Origin: Microbulbifer sp. VAAF005
GTDB lineage: Bacteria; Pseudomonadota; Gammaproteobacteria; Pseudomonadales; Cellvibrionaceae
Assembly (NCBI RefSeq): GCF_030012985.1
Contig: NZ_CP120233.1
Span: 868,001 to 932,000 of the forward strand
Length of the DNA: 64,000 nt
Reading direction: 5' to 3'
The position numbers and the translations under genes are program-made. Each line of letters opens with the position of its first letter. The stretch's first letter is position 1. The notes beneath the pieces are model-generated. The model ran no database searches. It was not told the origin of the DNA and saw nothing but the letters and a program-made list of their open reading frames with translations. Shown here in pieces: positions 18,104 through 26,832 of this stretch.

Positions 18104-18907
18104 TTAACCTGGAACCCCATGTTTGGTGTAGATATCGAAGCGGCCGGATTTCCCCTCCAAGGAAAGGTTGGGCTTCATATCAGCCAAATAGGGGGCAAGC
18201 TTAGGGCGCTTAACTACTGTGCGGTAGTAGCAGGCCGCCAAGGCAGGGCTCAATAAGCTATCCGCATCCTCATCAGTCCCAACCAAATGATGGAAGGCAG
18301 CCATTTCCTTTTTGACCTTGGCAGCTTTCCCCCGCGCAGGGAACATCGGATCCAGATAAATAACAGGGATGGATTCCTCCGATTGCAGCGCGAGCCACTC
18401 TGACGCCGCCGTACAGCAATCCACCAAGCTCATTCGCTCAGAAATTGCAGCCAACTCAGCATCCCCGATAGACGCCTGTCGCAGCCGGCGTATTCCATCT
18501 TTCAGCAATTGGAAAACAACCGGGTTGCGCTCCAGCATCTGCACCTCACATCCCAGCGCCGCCAGAACAAAAGCATCTCTACCCAAACCAGCGGTGGCAT
18601 CGAGGACTTTGGGATGGAAGCCAGAACGCAGACCAACAGCTTTTGCTACTGGTTGAGCTTTACCGCCGCCATACTTGCGGCGATGAGCAAGTGTTCCAGC
18701 AACAAAATCCACCCATACTGGCCCCGCCGCTTTGCGCCCGGTCGCACATAGCTGCAACGGCTCCCCAAGACACAAGACCTGTGGAAAGTCGACCACATCA
18801 ACGGGAGAAGTAACTCCAAGGAAGGGATAGTCTAGCTGAGCGGATAGTTCTTCAGCAGCGGAAATATATTCTGGCGCCGCAGCGACAATAGCCAACGATG
18901 GACTCAC
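18104..18907 (-). CDS. rsmJ: 16S rRNA (guanine1516-N2)-methyltransferase
   Basis: SAM-dependent methylation of G1516 of 16S rRNA in the cytoplasm. The 267-residue protein has the RsmJ order: an N-terminal extension, VDFVAGTLAHRRKYGGGK (about 67-84), the SAM loop DATAGLGRDAFVLA (about 103-116), and the catalytic LDPMFP (about 189-194) followed by GKAAKVKKEM. GTG 18907 has GGGAGGGCAG upstream. It is slightly longer than the E. coli enzyme (250). Next on the strand is the unlinked SpoIIAA-like gene, so no functional operon is implied. Confidence 0.94.
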   Translation of the reverse strand: MSPSLAIVAAAPEYISAAEELSAQLDYPFLGVTSPVDVVDFPQVLCLGEPLQLCATGRKAAGPVWVDFVAGTLAHRRKYGGGKAQPVAKAVGLRSGFHPKVLDATAGLGRDAFVLAALGCEVQMLERNPVVFQLLKDGIRRLRQASIGDAELAAISERMSLVDCCTAASEWLALQSEESIPVIYLDPMFPARGKAAKVKKEMAAFHHLVGTDEDADSLLSPALAACYYRTVVKRPKLAPYLADMKPNLSLEGKSGRFDIYTKHGVPG

Positions 18908-18943
18908 CTGCCCTCCCGGTAACAGTTAAAAAGGGAGGCGATG

Positions 18944-19312
18944 CTAACCCGGTTTTTGCAACCATTCCAGGGCTTGAGTCAACTCCACTTCGGGAAAGGG
19001 GCGCACCTCAGCGCTGATGAAGTGACAGGCAAGCGTAGGCATAAAACGAAGAATGGGGTTATCGGTTACCACAGCGATTCGCCGGATATGTTGTTGGTGC
19101 TCTCGAATAAAGCGGAAATGAGAGATCATTGCGACGAAGCTCTCCCAACCAGCGAAGTCTCCCGCATTGACTAGTAACCCCTCTATACGTCCCCGCTTGC
19201 TGATGATCGGATCAATTTGCGCGGCTAGCAACTGGAAGTCCTCAACGGTTAACTTCCCAACTGGCCTAACCTCGAGTATTCGATCACCCTGATGCCAGGC
19301 ATGCTCAATCAT
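18944..19312 (-). CDS. SpoIIAA/STAS-like protein (DUF3478)
   Basis: A 122-residue protein of the SpoIIAA-like family, a STAS-related fold; no function is assigned. Features are the short hydrophobic strand ILEVRPVGKLTVEDF, the central ISKRGRIEGLLVNAGDFAGW, and the helix RIAVVTDNPILRFMP. ATG 19312 is chosen because it gives the family length. The longer version from 19384 would translate through a strong hairpin (19328-19351), which is more likely a terminator or leader element. No signal peptide; peripheral association with the inner membrane is possible because its relatives bind lipids. Confidence 0.8.
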   Translation of the reverse strand: MIEHAWHQGDRILEVRPVGKLTVEDFQLLAAQIDPIISKRGRIEGLLVNAGDFAGWESFVAMISHFRFIREHQQHIRRIAVVTDNPILRFMPTLACHFISAEVRPFPEVELTQALEWLQKPG

Positions 19313-19327
19313 ATTTTGAGAATGCGA

Positions 19328-19351
19328 CAGGGCCACACTTCTGTGCGGCCC
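19328..19351. terminator. Strong hairpin between the acidic membrane protein and SpoIIAA-like genes
   Basis: AGGGCC...GGCCCT with an inner four pairs (one G-U) and an AGAA/TTCT loop gives a 10-bp stem. On the plus strand it is followed by GCTTTTC. It separates the minus-strand gene at 19394 from the next one at 19312. Confidence 0.55.
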
Positions 19352-19393
19352 TGCTTTTCGCTTAGCTCGATGCAGCTGAGTCATTACTATTGG

Positions 19394-19960
19394 TCAGTTA
19401 TCGTTACTTTCCATCCCCTCATCCTGACCGGTCTCTGCCTCTGTATCTGTTTCAGTGCCGTCGGCGGAGGCATCCATATCGTTGGTCGCGCCCTCTACAG
19501 CATCATTGGCTTCCTTTGTAGCATCTTCTACGACCTTATCCGCTTGCTGATTTAGGTCGCCGCCAGAGTTATTGCTCGCCTCTGGCATGGAGCTAGAATC
19601 ATTAGCATCCGGGCTCATGTTGCCATCTGCACCCATATTGTCTGACCCAGACATAGTAGCGTCAGGTGAGCCCCCGTTATCTGAAGACCCCGGAGGAGCG
19701 GGATCGGTTGAGTCAGAGTCCTGAGGCATTTGGGAATCGGGATTGCCCATACCATCCGGGGAATCCGAGGTATCTGCTGGGGCCATTGAGCCACCGCTAC
19801 TTCCTCCACTAGAGGGAGTAGAGGATCCCCTCATCTGTTCACTCTTCTGCTCCTGCTCCATCGAGTTATAGGCTTCTTTAGCCTTATGCTCGCCGCTGCG
19901 CGACATAAAATAACCGATGATCAGTAATAAAATGATCAGGGGAATCAGTAACTTCTTCAT
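19394..19960 (-). CDS. Membrane-anchored acidic low-complexity protein
   Basis: A 188-residue protein with no family that I recognise. The first 19 residues form one hydrophobic anchor (MKKLLIPLIILLLIIGYFM), and the rest is disordered and dominated by Ser, Asp, Gly, Asn and Met, with Glu/Thr at the C-terminus (DADGTETDTEAETGQDEG-like). No lipobox Cys. The topology suggests an inner-membrane anchor with a long acidic tail in the periplasm or cytoplasm. The composition suits a cation-buffering or surface-repulsion role, but this is a guess. ATG 19960 is preceded by AGAGGTCC. Confidence 0.7.
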   Translation of the reverse strand: MKKLLIPLIILLLIIGYFMSRSGEHKAKEAYNSMEQEQKSEQMRGSSTPSSGGSSGGSMAPADTSDSPDGMGNPDSQMPQDSDSTDPAPPGSSDNGGSPDATMSGSDNMGADGNMSPDANDSSSMPEASNNSGGDLNQQADKVVEDATKEANDAVEGATNDMDASADGTETDTEAETGQDEGMESNDN

Positions 19961-20269
19961 ATCTGGACCTCTCGACCCCAGGCAAACTCAAAAGAAGACA
20001 TTAATCATTAAAATCGAGCCGGTTACACAGTGCTGGTCGGTGTACTCTCTCGATAACAATCCCAAACCCTGACACTCCAGCCTGTTTACAACGGTGCGCA
20101 ACTTAATGAGATGCAGCGCCTGTAAAAGAAGGTCGCGCCAATACTGATAAGAATAACCCGCCTTTGGGGTTCTTCAAGGGAGAGATCTACTTCGTAGCAG
20201 TTTGGATTGCTGTAAAGAAAGATTCAGTTAAAACCATTAGTTCTAACAGGTCGACAAGAAAACAACTTA
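19961..20269. other. Intergenic, weak terminator only
   Basis: A short imperfect hairpin near 20147-20171 (GAATAACCC with GGGGTTCTTC) may end the minus-strand gene at 20270. Nothing else recognised. Confidence 0.35.
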
Positions 20270-20722
20270 CTAGCCCTGTTTTATAAACTCATTAAGTTGG
20301 GCAAGTATCGCGGTGGCATCTGACTCAGCAATAACCGCTTCACAGCTCTTCAGGTGTAACCTTCCATAGCTATCCAAATTAGCGAAGATCAGATAGTTTT
20401 CACCCTGCTCCAACTTTATATCACAGGATTCAAACCCAAGGCGGAAGGTTATCTCTCCACCCATAGGCCCTTTCCATACCTGGCTTGGCACTGCTGAATA
20501 GATATAGCCGGATATAGCTGTAACTCCATCTTCAGACAGTGCGCTATCCACATCCCGGTGGACATCAATCACTTCTACTTGTGCAACAATCTCAGCCTGG
20601 GCAAATCGCAACTCCAAGTGAGTAGTAGATGCCGCAGCGATATCTTCAGTCGTATGCACCAGGCCACTCATTAGAAAAAAGAATATACCGCCCACAATTC
20701 GGGGGAATAATTCGAAAGACAT
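20270..20722 (-). CDS. Secreted protein of unknown function
   Basis: A 150-residue protein with a signal peptide (about residues 1-25, hydrophobic core IVGGIFFFLMSGLV). The mature part is beta-rich (AEIVAQVEVIDVHRD, then GGEITFRLGFESCDIKLEQG and NYLIFANLDSYGRLHLKSC) with two Cys that may form one disulfide. The pattern resembles netrin/TIMP-like NTR domains, in which a beta barrel carries such segments, but I cannot confirm it. ATG 20722 gives the cleanest signal peptide; a longer frame exists upstream. It stands alone between the acidic membrane protein and the sorbosone-dehydrogenase-like gene. Confidence 0.65.
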   Translation of the reverse strand: MSFELFPRIVGGIFFFLMSGLVHTTEDIAAASTTHLELRFAQAEIVAQVEVIDVHRDVDSALSEDGVTAISGYIYSAVPSQVWKGPMGGEITFRLGFESCDIKLEQGENYLIFANLDSYGRLHLKSCEAVIAESDATAILAQLNEFIKQG

Positions 20723-20923
20723 TTTTTCCGCCACCACCCTCTCCTTACTTGTATTCTTATCGCAGTAGAAATAGCACAAGCCATCAAGATCGGCTTACTG
20801 TTTTGTCATAACTTCGAAGAGAAAACTATTCGACAGAAAAATTGGCATGGATTGATCTGAGAGGAAGTGGACAACTGAGCGGGCCACCAAGCTGGCAGCC
20901 CAGGCAACCTTTACATCTACTGC

Positions 20924-22009
20924 TCATATACCCGTATAGGATAAACGATAGATTTTATGCGCAAAATCATCGGAAATCAGGACGCTTCCATCTGGCATTT
21001 CCAAAAATGCAACCGGACGACCATATGTGGTTTCCTCCTGCATAAAGCCGGTAATCAGCGGCTCATACTTCGTTATCTCACTATTCTCGACAGTCGCCAA
21101 CATCACTCGGTAGCCAGATTTTTCGCTCCGATTCCAGGACCCATGCTCAGCAACCAACAGATTGTGCCGATAATCCTTGGGATATTGTTCGCCGCGATAA
21201 AAGTGGATTCCCAATGGCGCTACATGGGCACCAAAGTTTAACACGGGTTTAGAGTAGTCAGCAGCGTTCTTACCCAGCCCAAATTCCGGGTCTGCAATAT
21301 CATCTCCATGAAAATAGGGATAGCCAAAATGCTCTCCCCAAAAACTCACCTTATTGATTTCGCAGGGCGGGATATCGTCCCCCATCATGTCCCGGCCATT
21401 ATCGGTAAACCACAATTCATTGGTTTGTGGATGAAAGTCAAAACCAACTGAATTCCTTACCCCGTTGGCAATAATTTTTGTTTTTTTAGAGGACAAATCC
21501 AGGGAAAATATCTTTGAATAGTTTTCATTGGCATCACAGATATTGCAGGGTGCGCCCACAGGCACAATTAATTGCCCTTCACGATCAAAGCGTAAGAACT
21601 TCCAACCATGATGCCTATCCGTCGGAAATTGATCGTAAACAACTTCTGACTTTGGTTGATCCAGATTACGCTCTATCTGGGGAAAGCGAATAATTTTATC
21701 GACATCAGCCACATATAAGTCGCCATCCTTGAAGGCTATACCTGTAGGAGCCTTTAGGTTTTCCATCAGGACCCAGCGCTTATCTGCCGCGCCATCATTG
21801 TCTGTATCTCTTAAGGCGTAGACTTTCTTTGCTCGAAAAGAGCCGGAAAAAACTGTCCCCGACTCAGAGCGAGCCAGTTGTCGAGCCGTTTCAACATCTT
21901 CGGCAAAATAGCTGAGTTCAAACCCCTCAGGTACTTGCAATTGATCCAGGGTTATTTCTGCTTGTACCGCAGAGGCAAACAGCAAAGTGGCGAACAATAT
22001 CTTTTTCAT
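20924..22009 (-). CDS. Sorbosone/glucose dehydrogenase-like beta-propeller, periplasmic
   Basis: A 361-residue protein of the GSDH (PQQ glucose/sorbosone dehydrogenase-like) group. A signal peptide ends after residue 17 (LFASAVQA). Propeller strands follow, with GNLKAPTGIAF-type blades, HHGWKFLRFDREGQL (about 134-148), ICDANENY, NSVGFDFHPQTNELWFTDNGRDMMGDD and HGSWNRSEKSGYRV (about 290), the family's conserved blocks. Oxidation of an aldose or related alcohol in the periplasm is likely; cofactor and substrate are not certain, since many members have no proven PQQ. No linked pqq genes. One Cys pair (CNIC, about 157-160) may form a disulfide. Confidence 0.85.
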   Translation of the reverse strand: MKKILFATLLFASAVQAEITLDQLQVPEGFELSYFAEDVETARQLARSESGTVFSGSFRAKKVYALRDTDNDGAADKRWVLMENLKAPTGIAFKDGDLYVADVDKIIRFPQIERNLDQPKSEVVYDQFPTDRHHGWKFLRFDREGQLIVPVGAPCNICDANENYSKIFSLDLSSKKTKIIANGVRNSVGFDFHPQTNELWFTDNGRDMMGDDIPPCEINKVSFWGEHFGYPYFHGDDIADPEFGLGKNAADYSKPVLNFGAHVAPLGIHFYRGEQYPKDYRHNLLVAEHGSWNRSEKSGYRVMLATVENSEITKYEPLITGFMQEETTYGRPVAFLEMPDGSVLISDDFAHKIYRLSYTGI

Positions 22010-22168
22010 TCTTATTAGCCGACAGAAAAAAGAACATCTTAACTCTCGACATAGAACTTGACTAATTTAGCGCAAGAAAAGGAGTTGAAATACAGGCTGG
22101 ATACGATGAGCGGTAAAAAGTTTTCCGAGGAGGCAAAACAGAAGGGATTCTAGAGGTTAGAGTAGACT

Positions 22169-22200
22169 CGAGACCCAGGACATTATTGTCCAGGGCCTCG
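22169..22200. terminator. Hairpin after the OmpA-type lipoprotein gene
   Basis: A 14-bp stem with two mismatches and a TTAT/ATAA loop, and a second short hairpin (ACAGCC/GGCTGT) at about 22206-22221. There is no T-run, so this is a tentative terminator for the minus-strand gene above. Confidence 0.4.
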
Positions 22201-22233
22201 CTGTACACAGCCCTCTGGCTGTATCACTAGTAC

Positions 22234-22881
22234 TTACAGTGGCAACAATTCCAGCTCAACTCTGCGATTGGCCTGGCGCCCAGCTTCAGAGTCATTGCTG
22301 GCAATAGGATAGCGCTCACCGTAGCCTACAGCTTGAACACGACCTGAAGACACGCCCTGACCGCTGAAGAAGCTGGCTACAGAGTTAGCACGCTGCTCAC
22401 TCAAGCTCTGATTGTAAACATCTGAACCAGTGCTATCGGTATGGCCGCTGACTCGAATTGCAGTTTTATCGAACTCCTGCAATACAACAGTGACCGATTC
22501 CAAGGTGTCATAGAAGTCTGTACGAATATCCGCGCGGTTAGTACCGAAGGTAATGTTACCCGGCATGATCAGGCGAATATTATCACCTTCACGCTCAACG
22601 CGTACGCCGGTACCTTCCAGGCGCTGACGCAGCAACATTTCCTGACGATCCATATAGTAACCAATGCCACCACCGATCGCCGCGCCACCCAGGGCACCTG
22701 TCAAGGCTCCCTTACCACGGTCTTTCTTACTGGCAGTAGCGACACCAACGATCGCTCCAGTTACAGCTCCAATTCCAGCCCCCTTGGCGGCATTACTGGT
22801 CTTACTTTCACCTGTGTAAGGGTCCAATGTGGAACAACCAACCATCGAACCCAGTGCCAGGGCTGCTACCCAATATTTCAT
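22234..22881 (-). CDS. OmpA-family outer membrane lipoprotein (YiaD-like)
   Basis: A 215-residue lipoprotein: signal peptide with lipobox GSMVGC (Cys about 16), a glycine-zipper region (AGIGAVTGAIVGVATASKKD and GALTGALGGAAIGGGIGYYM, about 35-80), then an OmpA-like peptidoglycan-binding domain with SGHTDSTGSDVYNQSLSEQRA. It is expected to anchor the outer membrane to the peptidoglycan. ATG 22881 is chosen for GGAG eight bases upstream and because the longer frame has no signal. It ends at a hairpin, with no linked neighbour. Confidence 0.92.
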   Translation of the reverse strand: MKYWVAALALGSMVGCSTLDPYTGESKTSNAAKGAGIGAVTGAIVGVATASKKDRGKGALTGALGGAAIGGGIGYYMDRQEMLLRQRLEGTGVRVEREGDNIRLIMPGNITFGTNRADIRTDFYDTLESVTVVLQEFDKTAIRVSGHTDSTGSDVYNQSLSEQRANSVASFFSGQGVSSGRVQAVGYGERYPIASNDSEAGRQANRRVELELLPL

Positions 22882-23494
22882 TATTGGCTCTCCTAACGCA
22901 TTTTTAAGTAACGGGTATTGAGCTACACATGTCTTGTGCAATCTCTGTATTGTTCAACACACTATCTGACTGGCGGCTGAACCAACCCAATGAAATTTTC
23001 CATAGACTAAAGCGAATTTATTGTCAGTTCTACTGACTAGTCCCCATTACGTACTAACTATTCATAACTACGTACCAATGACGGACAAAATAACGAGCAA
23101 GAAGTGATCAGCCTCCCGGTCTTCCACAAAATCTGTGGATAAAACTGTGCACTAATAAGCTATCCGTGGCGCCAGCCGGCGTAAACTCTCGCCTACAGCG
23201 TTTTGCACATTTTTTAAACTCTTCAGTTTTTCTTTAAAAAACAATAAGTTAGAAATCTGCCTTGGCATTAAATAGCAGTGGATATCTTCTTGCTTGAAGG
23301 CAAATTTTGCCAACTGCGCATGTGGAAAAGTTTGTCAATAGCCTCGCGCTCCACTGAGGCAATTTTTTTAGACGCTTTTGTTTTTAAAGTCGCCCCCAAG
23401 AGGCAGCGAATACCACTATGTCTGTCATTTAGTAACAAAAAATTTCGTGCCAGCCCCTGTGGACTTCTATAAAAACCCTTTTGTAACCACTGAA
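22882..23494. other. Intergenic, about 610 bases, nothing assigned
   Basis: Holds the promoter of the OmpA-type gene. AT-rich with short T-runs (about 23210-23250). No convincing gene, RNA or repeat seen on either strand. Confidence 0.4.
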
Positions 23495-23722
23495 TTAGTA
23501 ATGCGGAGGTTTTTCATCCAGCGGCTTGCCGGCCCCCTGCATCTCAAAAGCAATCGTCCGATACTTTTCGCCCAACTCGCGCATATGTGCGAGTAGAGTG
23601 CGAATATCCGTATCCTGACGAGTAATCACATCATTTAATTGGCTTATAGTGTCTTCCTGGAAAGCCAAACGGCTCTCCAGTTCATCGACCCGCTCTACCA
23701 GAGCCTTTATTTCTTCAGTCAT
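23495..23722 (-). CDS. slyX: SlyX-family protein
   Basis: A 75-residue SlyX protein of unknown function, cytosolic, common in gammaproteobacteria. It is a helical coiled coil (ELESRLAFQEDTISQLNDVI, about 13-32) with the conserved tail ending PPHY. ATG 23722 overlaps the stop of the esterase gene in a TGATG arrangement, so translation is coupled. A GTG one codon earlier is possible but less likely. Confidence 0.92.
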   Translation of the reverse strand: MTEEIKALVERVDELESRLAFQEDTISQLNDVITRQDTDIRTLLAHMRELGEKYRTIAFEMQGAGKPLDEKPPHY

Positions 23723-24864
23723 CACAACAACCCGTAAAGAACATCTACCAGACCGACCGCTCGACGATCCATAAATAAGCTCTGCCCCAAACGAGTTGTC
23801 ACGTATCCGAAGCCCAGCCCTTTTTCCGGATCAGCAAAGCCGACACTACCACCCGCTCCCGGATGGCCAAAGCCCTGGCTACCCCCAAAGCGCAAGTCCG
23901 CCGCGGAACTGCTGCGAATAAAGCCACAACCAAAACTCACCTCAGCCTGCAATACTTTATCGTGGCCATGACTCTGCTCCTTTGCCGCTTCATCTATCAA
24001 CCGCTTGGGCAAAATAGTCGGCTCGTCACAGGTGAGTTCACCGTAAACCGCTGCCAGGTCTCTCGCACTGAAGTGGCCATTGGCTGCAGGAATTAAAGCA
24101 CCGCGCCACTCGGAGCTATTGGTACCCATCATCAAGCTCACCGGGTTGCTAAATGCCATCGCAACAGGCCCTTTGCGGTCTTCTTTTATGGCGCGGCCAA
24201 TGGCATTTTCCCGAAGCTCTGGTAAGGGTTGTTTCAGCGGGCTGACATCGGCAATTCTCTGCGAACGATGTCCATTTGCCCCAAAGCCCCCATCAAGATT
24301 GAGGGGTTTGGCTAGCAATTCCCGATAAAGTTCCAACAAGGGTTTTTCGGCAACCCTTTCAATTAATCCACCCAAGCTCCAGCCGTATAAAAATGGGGCG
24401 TAACCCTGTGCACTTCCGGGCTTCCACCAAGGCTCGCTGCCAGCCACCTGGTCGCAAGCCGCCTGCCAATCGTAAATCAAACTGTCTTTTACCCGCTCAC
24501 GGAAAGCGACAAGTCCGCTGCGGTGGCACAGCAATTGGCGTGCGGTGACAGTTTCTTTGCCTGGGGCAAATTCAGGCCAGTAATCCGCTACCGGGCGATC
24601 CAAATCCAGTTTGCCTGCGGCAACTTGCTGCATCGCCAAAACTGCAAGAACGCCTTTGGAAGATGAGAAGACATTGGCCAATGTGTCTTCAGTAAATGGC
24701 CTCTCTGCACCCCGATCCGCACTTCCCGCCCATAAGGAACAGATTAATTCTCCATGCTGGCGCACGGCAAAGGCCGCTCCTGTATCACCGCACTCGCGAA
24801 AATTTCTGGCAAAAGCATCGTAAAGAGCCTCTAAACCAGGGGCACAAAAGCCGTATATGTCCAT
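23722..24864 (-). CDS. Serine beta-lactamase-like esterase (class C fold)
   Basis: A 380-residue EstB/LACTB-type hydrolase. The SxxK nucleophile is SSSK (about 69-72), the second motif is YGWS in YAPFLYGWSLGGL (about 160-172), and the third is HPG in GHPGAGGS (about 335-342). These enzymes hydrolyse esters, not beta-lactams. The start at 24864 (MDIYGFCAPGL) agrees with the family N-terminus. Longer starts at 24960 and 24993 would overlap the divergent thioesterase gene. No signal peptide with this start, so it is cytosolic. It is followed by slyX with a coupled start. Confidence 0.85.
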   Translation of the reverse strand: MDIYGFCAPGLEALYDAFARNFRECGDTGAAFAVRQHGELICSLWAGSADRGAERPFTEDTLANVFSSSKGVLAVLAMQQVAAGKLDLDRPVADYWPEFAPGKETVTARQLLCHRSGLVAFRERVKDSLIYDWQAACDQVAGSEPWWKPGSAQGYAPFLYGWSLGGLIERVAEKPLLELYRELLAKPLNLDGGFGANGHRSQRIADVSPLKQPLPELRENAIGRAIKEDRKGPVAMAFSNPVSLMMGTNSSEWRGALIPAANGHFSARDLAAVYGELTCDEPTILPKRLIDEAAKEQSHGHDKVLQAEVSFGCGFIRSSSAADLRFGGSQGFGHPGAGGSVGFADPEKGLGFGYVTTRLGQSLFMDRRAVGLVDVLYGLL

Positions 24865-24974
24865 GTATTTACGTCCAGATAATTCGGATAACTCTGTTGC
24901 AAGCCCGCAAGGGTAGTTTCTTCCACTCTGCGGCGCAAATCGGTAGTATTGCGCGCTCATAGCGAGGGATAAAT

Positions 24975-25439
24975 ATGACTCAGGAAAGCGCAATTCAAGA
25001 TCAGATCCAGGGCAATCATTGCTTCGGCTGTGGTCCAGACAATGACCAGGGCCTGCGTATTAAAAGCTACTGGACCGAGAAGGATCAAACCCGCTGCGAG
25101 TTCCTTCCCAGCTCCCATCACAATGCTGGACCTGCTCAATATTTAAACGGTGGAATTATCGCTACGGTTATCGACTGCCATACCGTATGCACAGCCATCG
25201 CCGATGGTTACCTGCAAGCCGGACGAGCTGTCGGCACTGGTGACAAGATCTGGTATGCCACCGGCAAACTGGATATTAGCTATCTGGCACCGGCTGCCAT
25301 CGATAAACCGGTCATTCTCGAAGCCACTATTGTTCAGCGCTCCTCCAAGAAAACTGTTCTGCACTGCAATCTCACCAGCAATGGACGCCTCTGCGCCAAG
25401 GCAGAAGTCATAGCAGTCCGCGTCCCGGATGAGTGGTAA
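24975..25439 (+). CDS. PaaI-type hotdog thioesterase
   Basis: A 154-residue hotdog-fold protein of the PaaI family, which hydrolyses acyl-CoA thioesters. It opens with the conserved NHCFGCG (about 14-20). The active-site helix has the NGGIIATVIDCH pattern (about 58-69), where the Asp at about 67 is the probable catalytic acid and the HGG triad of some relatives is NGG. ATG 24975 has GAGGG upstream. It is divergent from the serine esterase, so the two promoters share the short region 24865-24974. Confidence 0.85.
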   Translation: MTQESAIQDQIQGNHCFGCGPDNDQGLRIKSYWTEKDQTRCEFLPSSHHNAGPAQYLNGGIIATVIDCHTVCTAIADGYLQAGRAVGTGDKIWYATGKLDISYLAPAAIDKPVILEATIVQRSSKKTVLHCNLTSNGRLCAKAEVIAVRVPDEW

Positions 25440-25502
25440 AACCATAAGCTGATAAATGGCTGCCGGCCCTGTTTTGGCCGGCGGTGACAAAGGGCGAATA
25501 AC

Positions 25503-26336
25503 TTACAGCGCTTCGCTCTCTTCCATATCCTCCAGGCGATGGCCACAGAATTTGCAGTATTCCGCATCTGGGTCATGGGCACTACGGCTGCAGTTATCAC
25601 AGCGCTGTTGCACTCGCTCCCGATGCATTTCTCCAGCCAACTCCGCCGTTAGAATGCCGGTAGGCACTGCAATAATTGAGTAACCAATCAGCATGGTCAT
25701 TGCAGCAATGCCCTGCCCCAAAGGCGTTTGCGGAGAGATATCGCCATAACCAACGGTTGTGATGGTCACAATGGCCCAATAAACACTCGTGGGAATACTG
25801 GTAAATCCGTGGCCTGGCCCCTCCACCACAAACATCAGGGAACCAAAAATAATGCACATAACCAAAACACTGGAGTAAAACACCAGGATTTTGCGCCGGG
25901 CCAGCCCGAGGGCTCGCAACAAGACATTGGCATCACGTAAGTAGCGAACCAACTTCAGGATTCGGAAGATCCGCAGCACCCGCAACAGGCGAATCACCAA
26001 AAGATAAGTGGCCCCGGTATAGAGAAGCGCCAAGTAACTGGGGAGAATTGCGAGCAGATCCACAATCCCATAGAAACTGAAAATATATTTGCGGCGATTT
26101 ACCGTGCAATATATCCGGGCGATATATTCAATGGTAAAGAGGCCAGTAAATACCCATTCCAGGCCGATGAGAATGTGCTCATAGCGATCGCGCACCGTAC
26201 CTATGGAGGTCAGGAGCACCAAACCTACGCTGATCAGGATCGCCCAGATCAAAAAAACATCAAAATTCCGCCCTGCCCGGGTCTCGGTTCCGAAAATTAC
26301 CTCATTGAGCAGTTTGCGACGTCCCGTCAACGCCAT
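25503..26336 (-). CDS. Voltage-gated-type potassium channel with C-terminal zinc ribbon
   Basis: A 277-residue K+ channel subunit in the inner membrane. Six transmembrane helices S1-S6 are visible. The S4 helix carries the Arg series RLLRVLRIFRILKLVRYLR (about 116-134), and the selectivity filter is TTVGYGD (193-199). After S6 there is a cytosolic tail with a four-Cys zinc-ribbon pattern, CDNC (246-249) and CKFC (261-264), which is not part of the standard channel and may sense zinc or redox state. The start at 26336 keeps the N-terminal helix. No operon partner is seen. Confidence 0.92.
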   Translation of the reverse strand: MALTGRRKLLNEVIFGTETRAGRNFDVFLIWAILISVGLVLLTSIGTVRDRYEHILIGLEWVFTGLFTIEYIARIYCTVNRRKYIFSFYGIVDLLAILPSYLALLYTGATYLLVIRLLRVLRIFRILKLVRYLRDANVLLRALGLARRKILVFYSSVLVMCIIFGSLMFVVEGPGHGFTSIPTSVYWAIVTITTVGYGDISPQTPLGQGIAAMTMLIGYSIIAVPTGILTAELAGEMHRERVQQRCDNCSRSAHDPDAEYCKFCGHRLEDMEESEAL

Positions 26337-26502
26337 TTATCACCTCAACTACGCTGCTGTATCATATTGCGGCAAAATTCTAACCTCTCAGGCATCAGCG
26401 GTCGCCCCATTTTCAACATCGTTTACAGCGGCTTTGACATCCTGCGCACCTCGGGCACAATTCCCGGCATTTTCAGCAAATACCAACGGAGTATTCCCAG
26501 CC

Positions 26503-26826
26503 ATGGCTAAGGAGAATCGTCTCGTCTATTCAACTGATCTCGGTCGAATTAAAGAGGAATCCAAGACAGAGAAGCGCCGTGATGGAGATGGCATAGTTCG
26601 AATCCAAAGGGAAACCAAGGGCCGCAAAGGAAAAGGGGTGACTTGCGTACGCGGGCTGCCAGGCACTGACAGCGAACTCAAGCTGCTCCTGGCAGAGCTC
26701 AAGAAGCGCTGTGGCTGCGGTGGCGCCCTCAAAGATGGGGTGATTGAGATTCAGGGTGACAAGCGTACTGAGATCAAAACATTCCTGGAATCTCGCAACC
26801 ACACGGTAAAACTGGCCGGCGGTTAG
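26503..26826 (+). CDS. yciH: SUI1/eIF1-like translation factor YciH
   Basis: A 107-residue YciH/SUI1 protein, related to eukaryotic eIF1, that affects start-codon selection. The family signature is GKGVTCVRGLPG (about 45-56), then the Cys/Gly-rich KRCGCGGALKDGVIEIQGD (about 68-86). ATG 26503 has GGAG upstream; longer in-frame openings to the left are not needed. The stop lies in the loop of a hairpin shared with the converging membrane-protein gene. Cytosolic. Confidence 0.95.
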   Translation: MAKENRLVYSTDLGRIKEESKTEKRRDGDGIVRIQRETKGRKGKGVTCVRGLPGTDSELKLLLAELKKRCGCGGALKDGVIEIQGDKRTEIKTFLESRNHTVKLAGG

Positions 26827-26832
26827 CCGGCC
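26814..26832. terminator. Hairpin containing two stop codons
   Basis: A 7-bp GC stem (26814-26820 with 26826-26832) with a five-base loop GGTTA. The yciH stop (26824-26826) and the converging gene's stop (26823-26825 on the minus strand) lie in and beside the loop. It may end both transcripts. Confidence 0.5.

Noticed and set aside
22441..22896. 151-codon plus-strand frame over the OmpA-type gene
   Set aside because: Antisense to a clear lipoprotein with signal peptide and OmpA domain.
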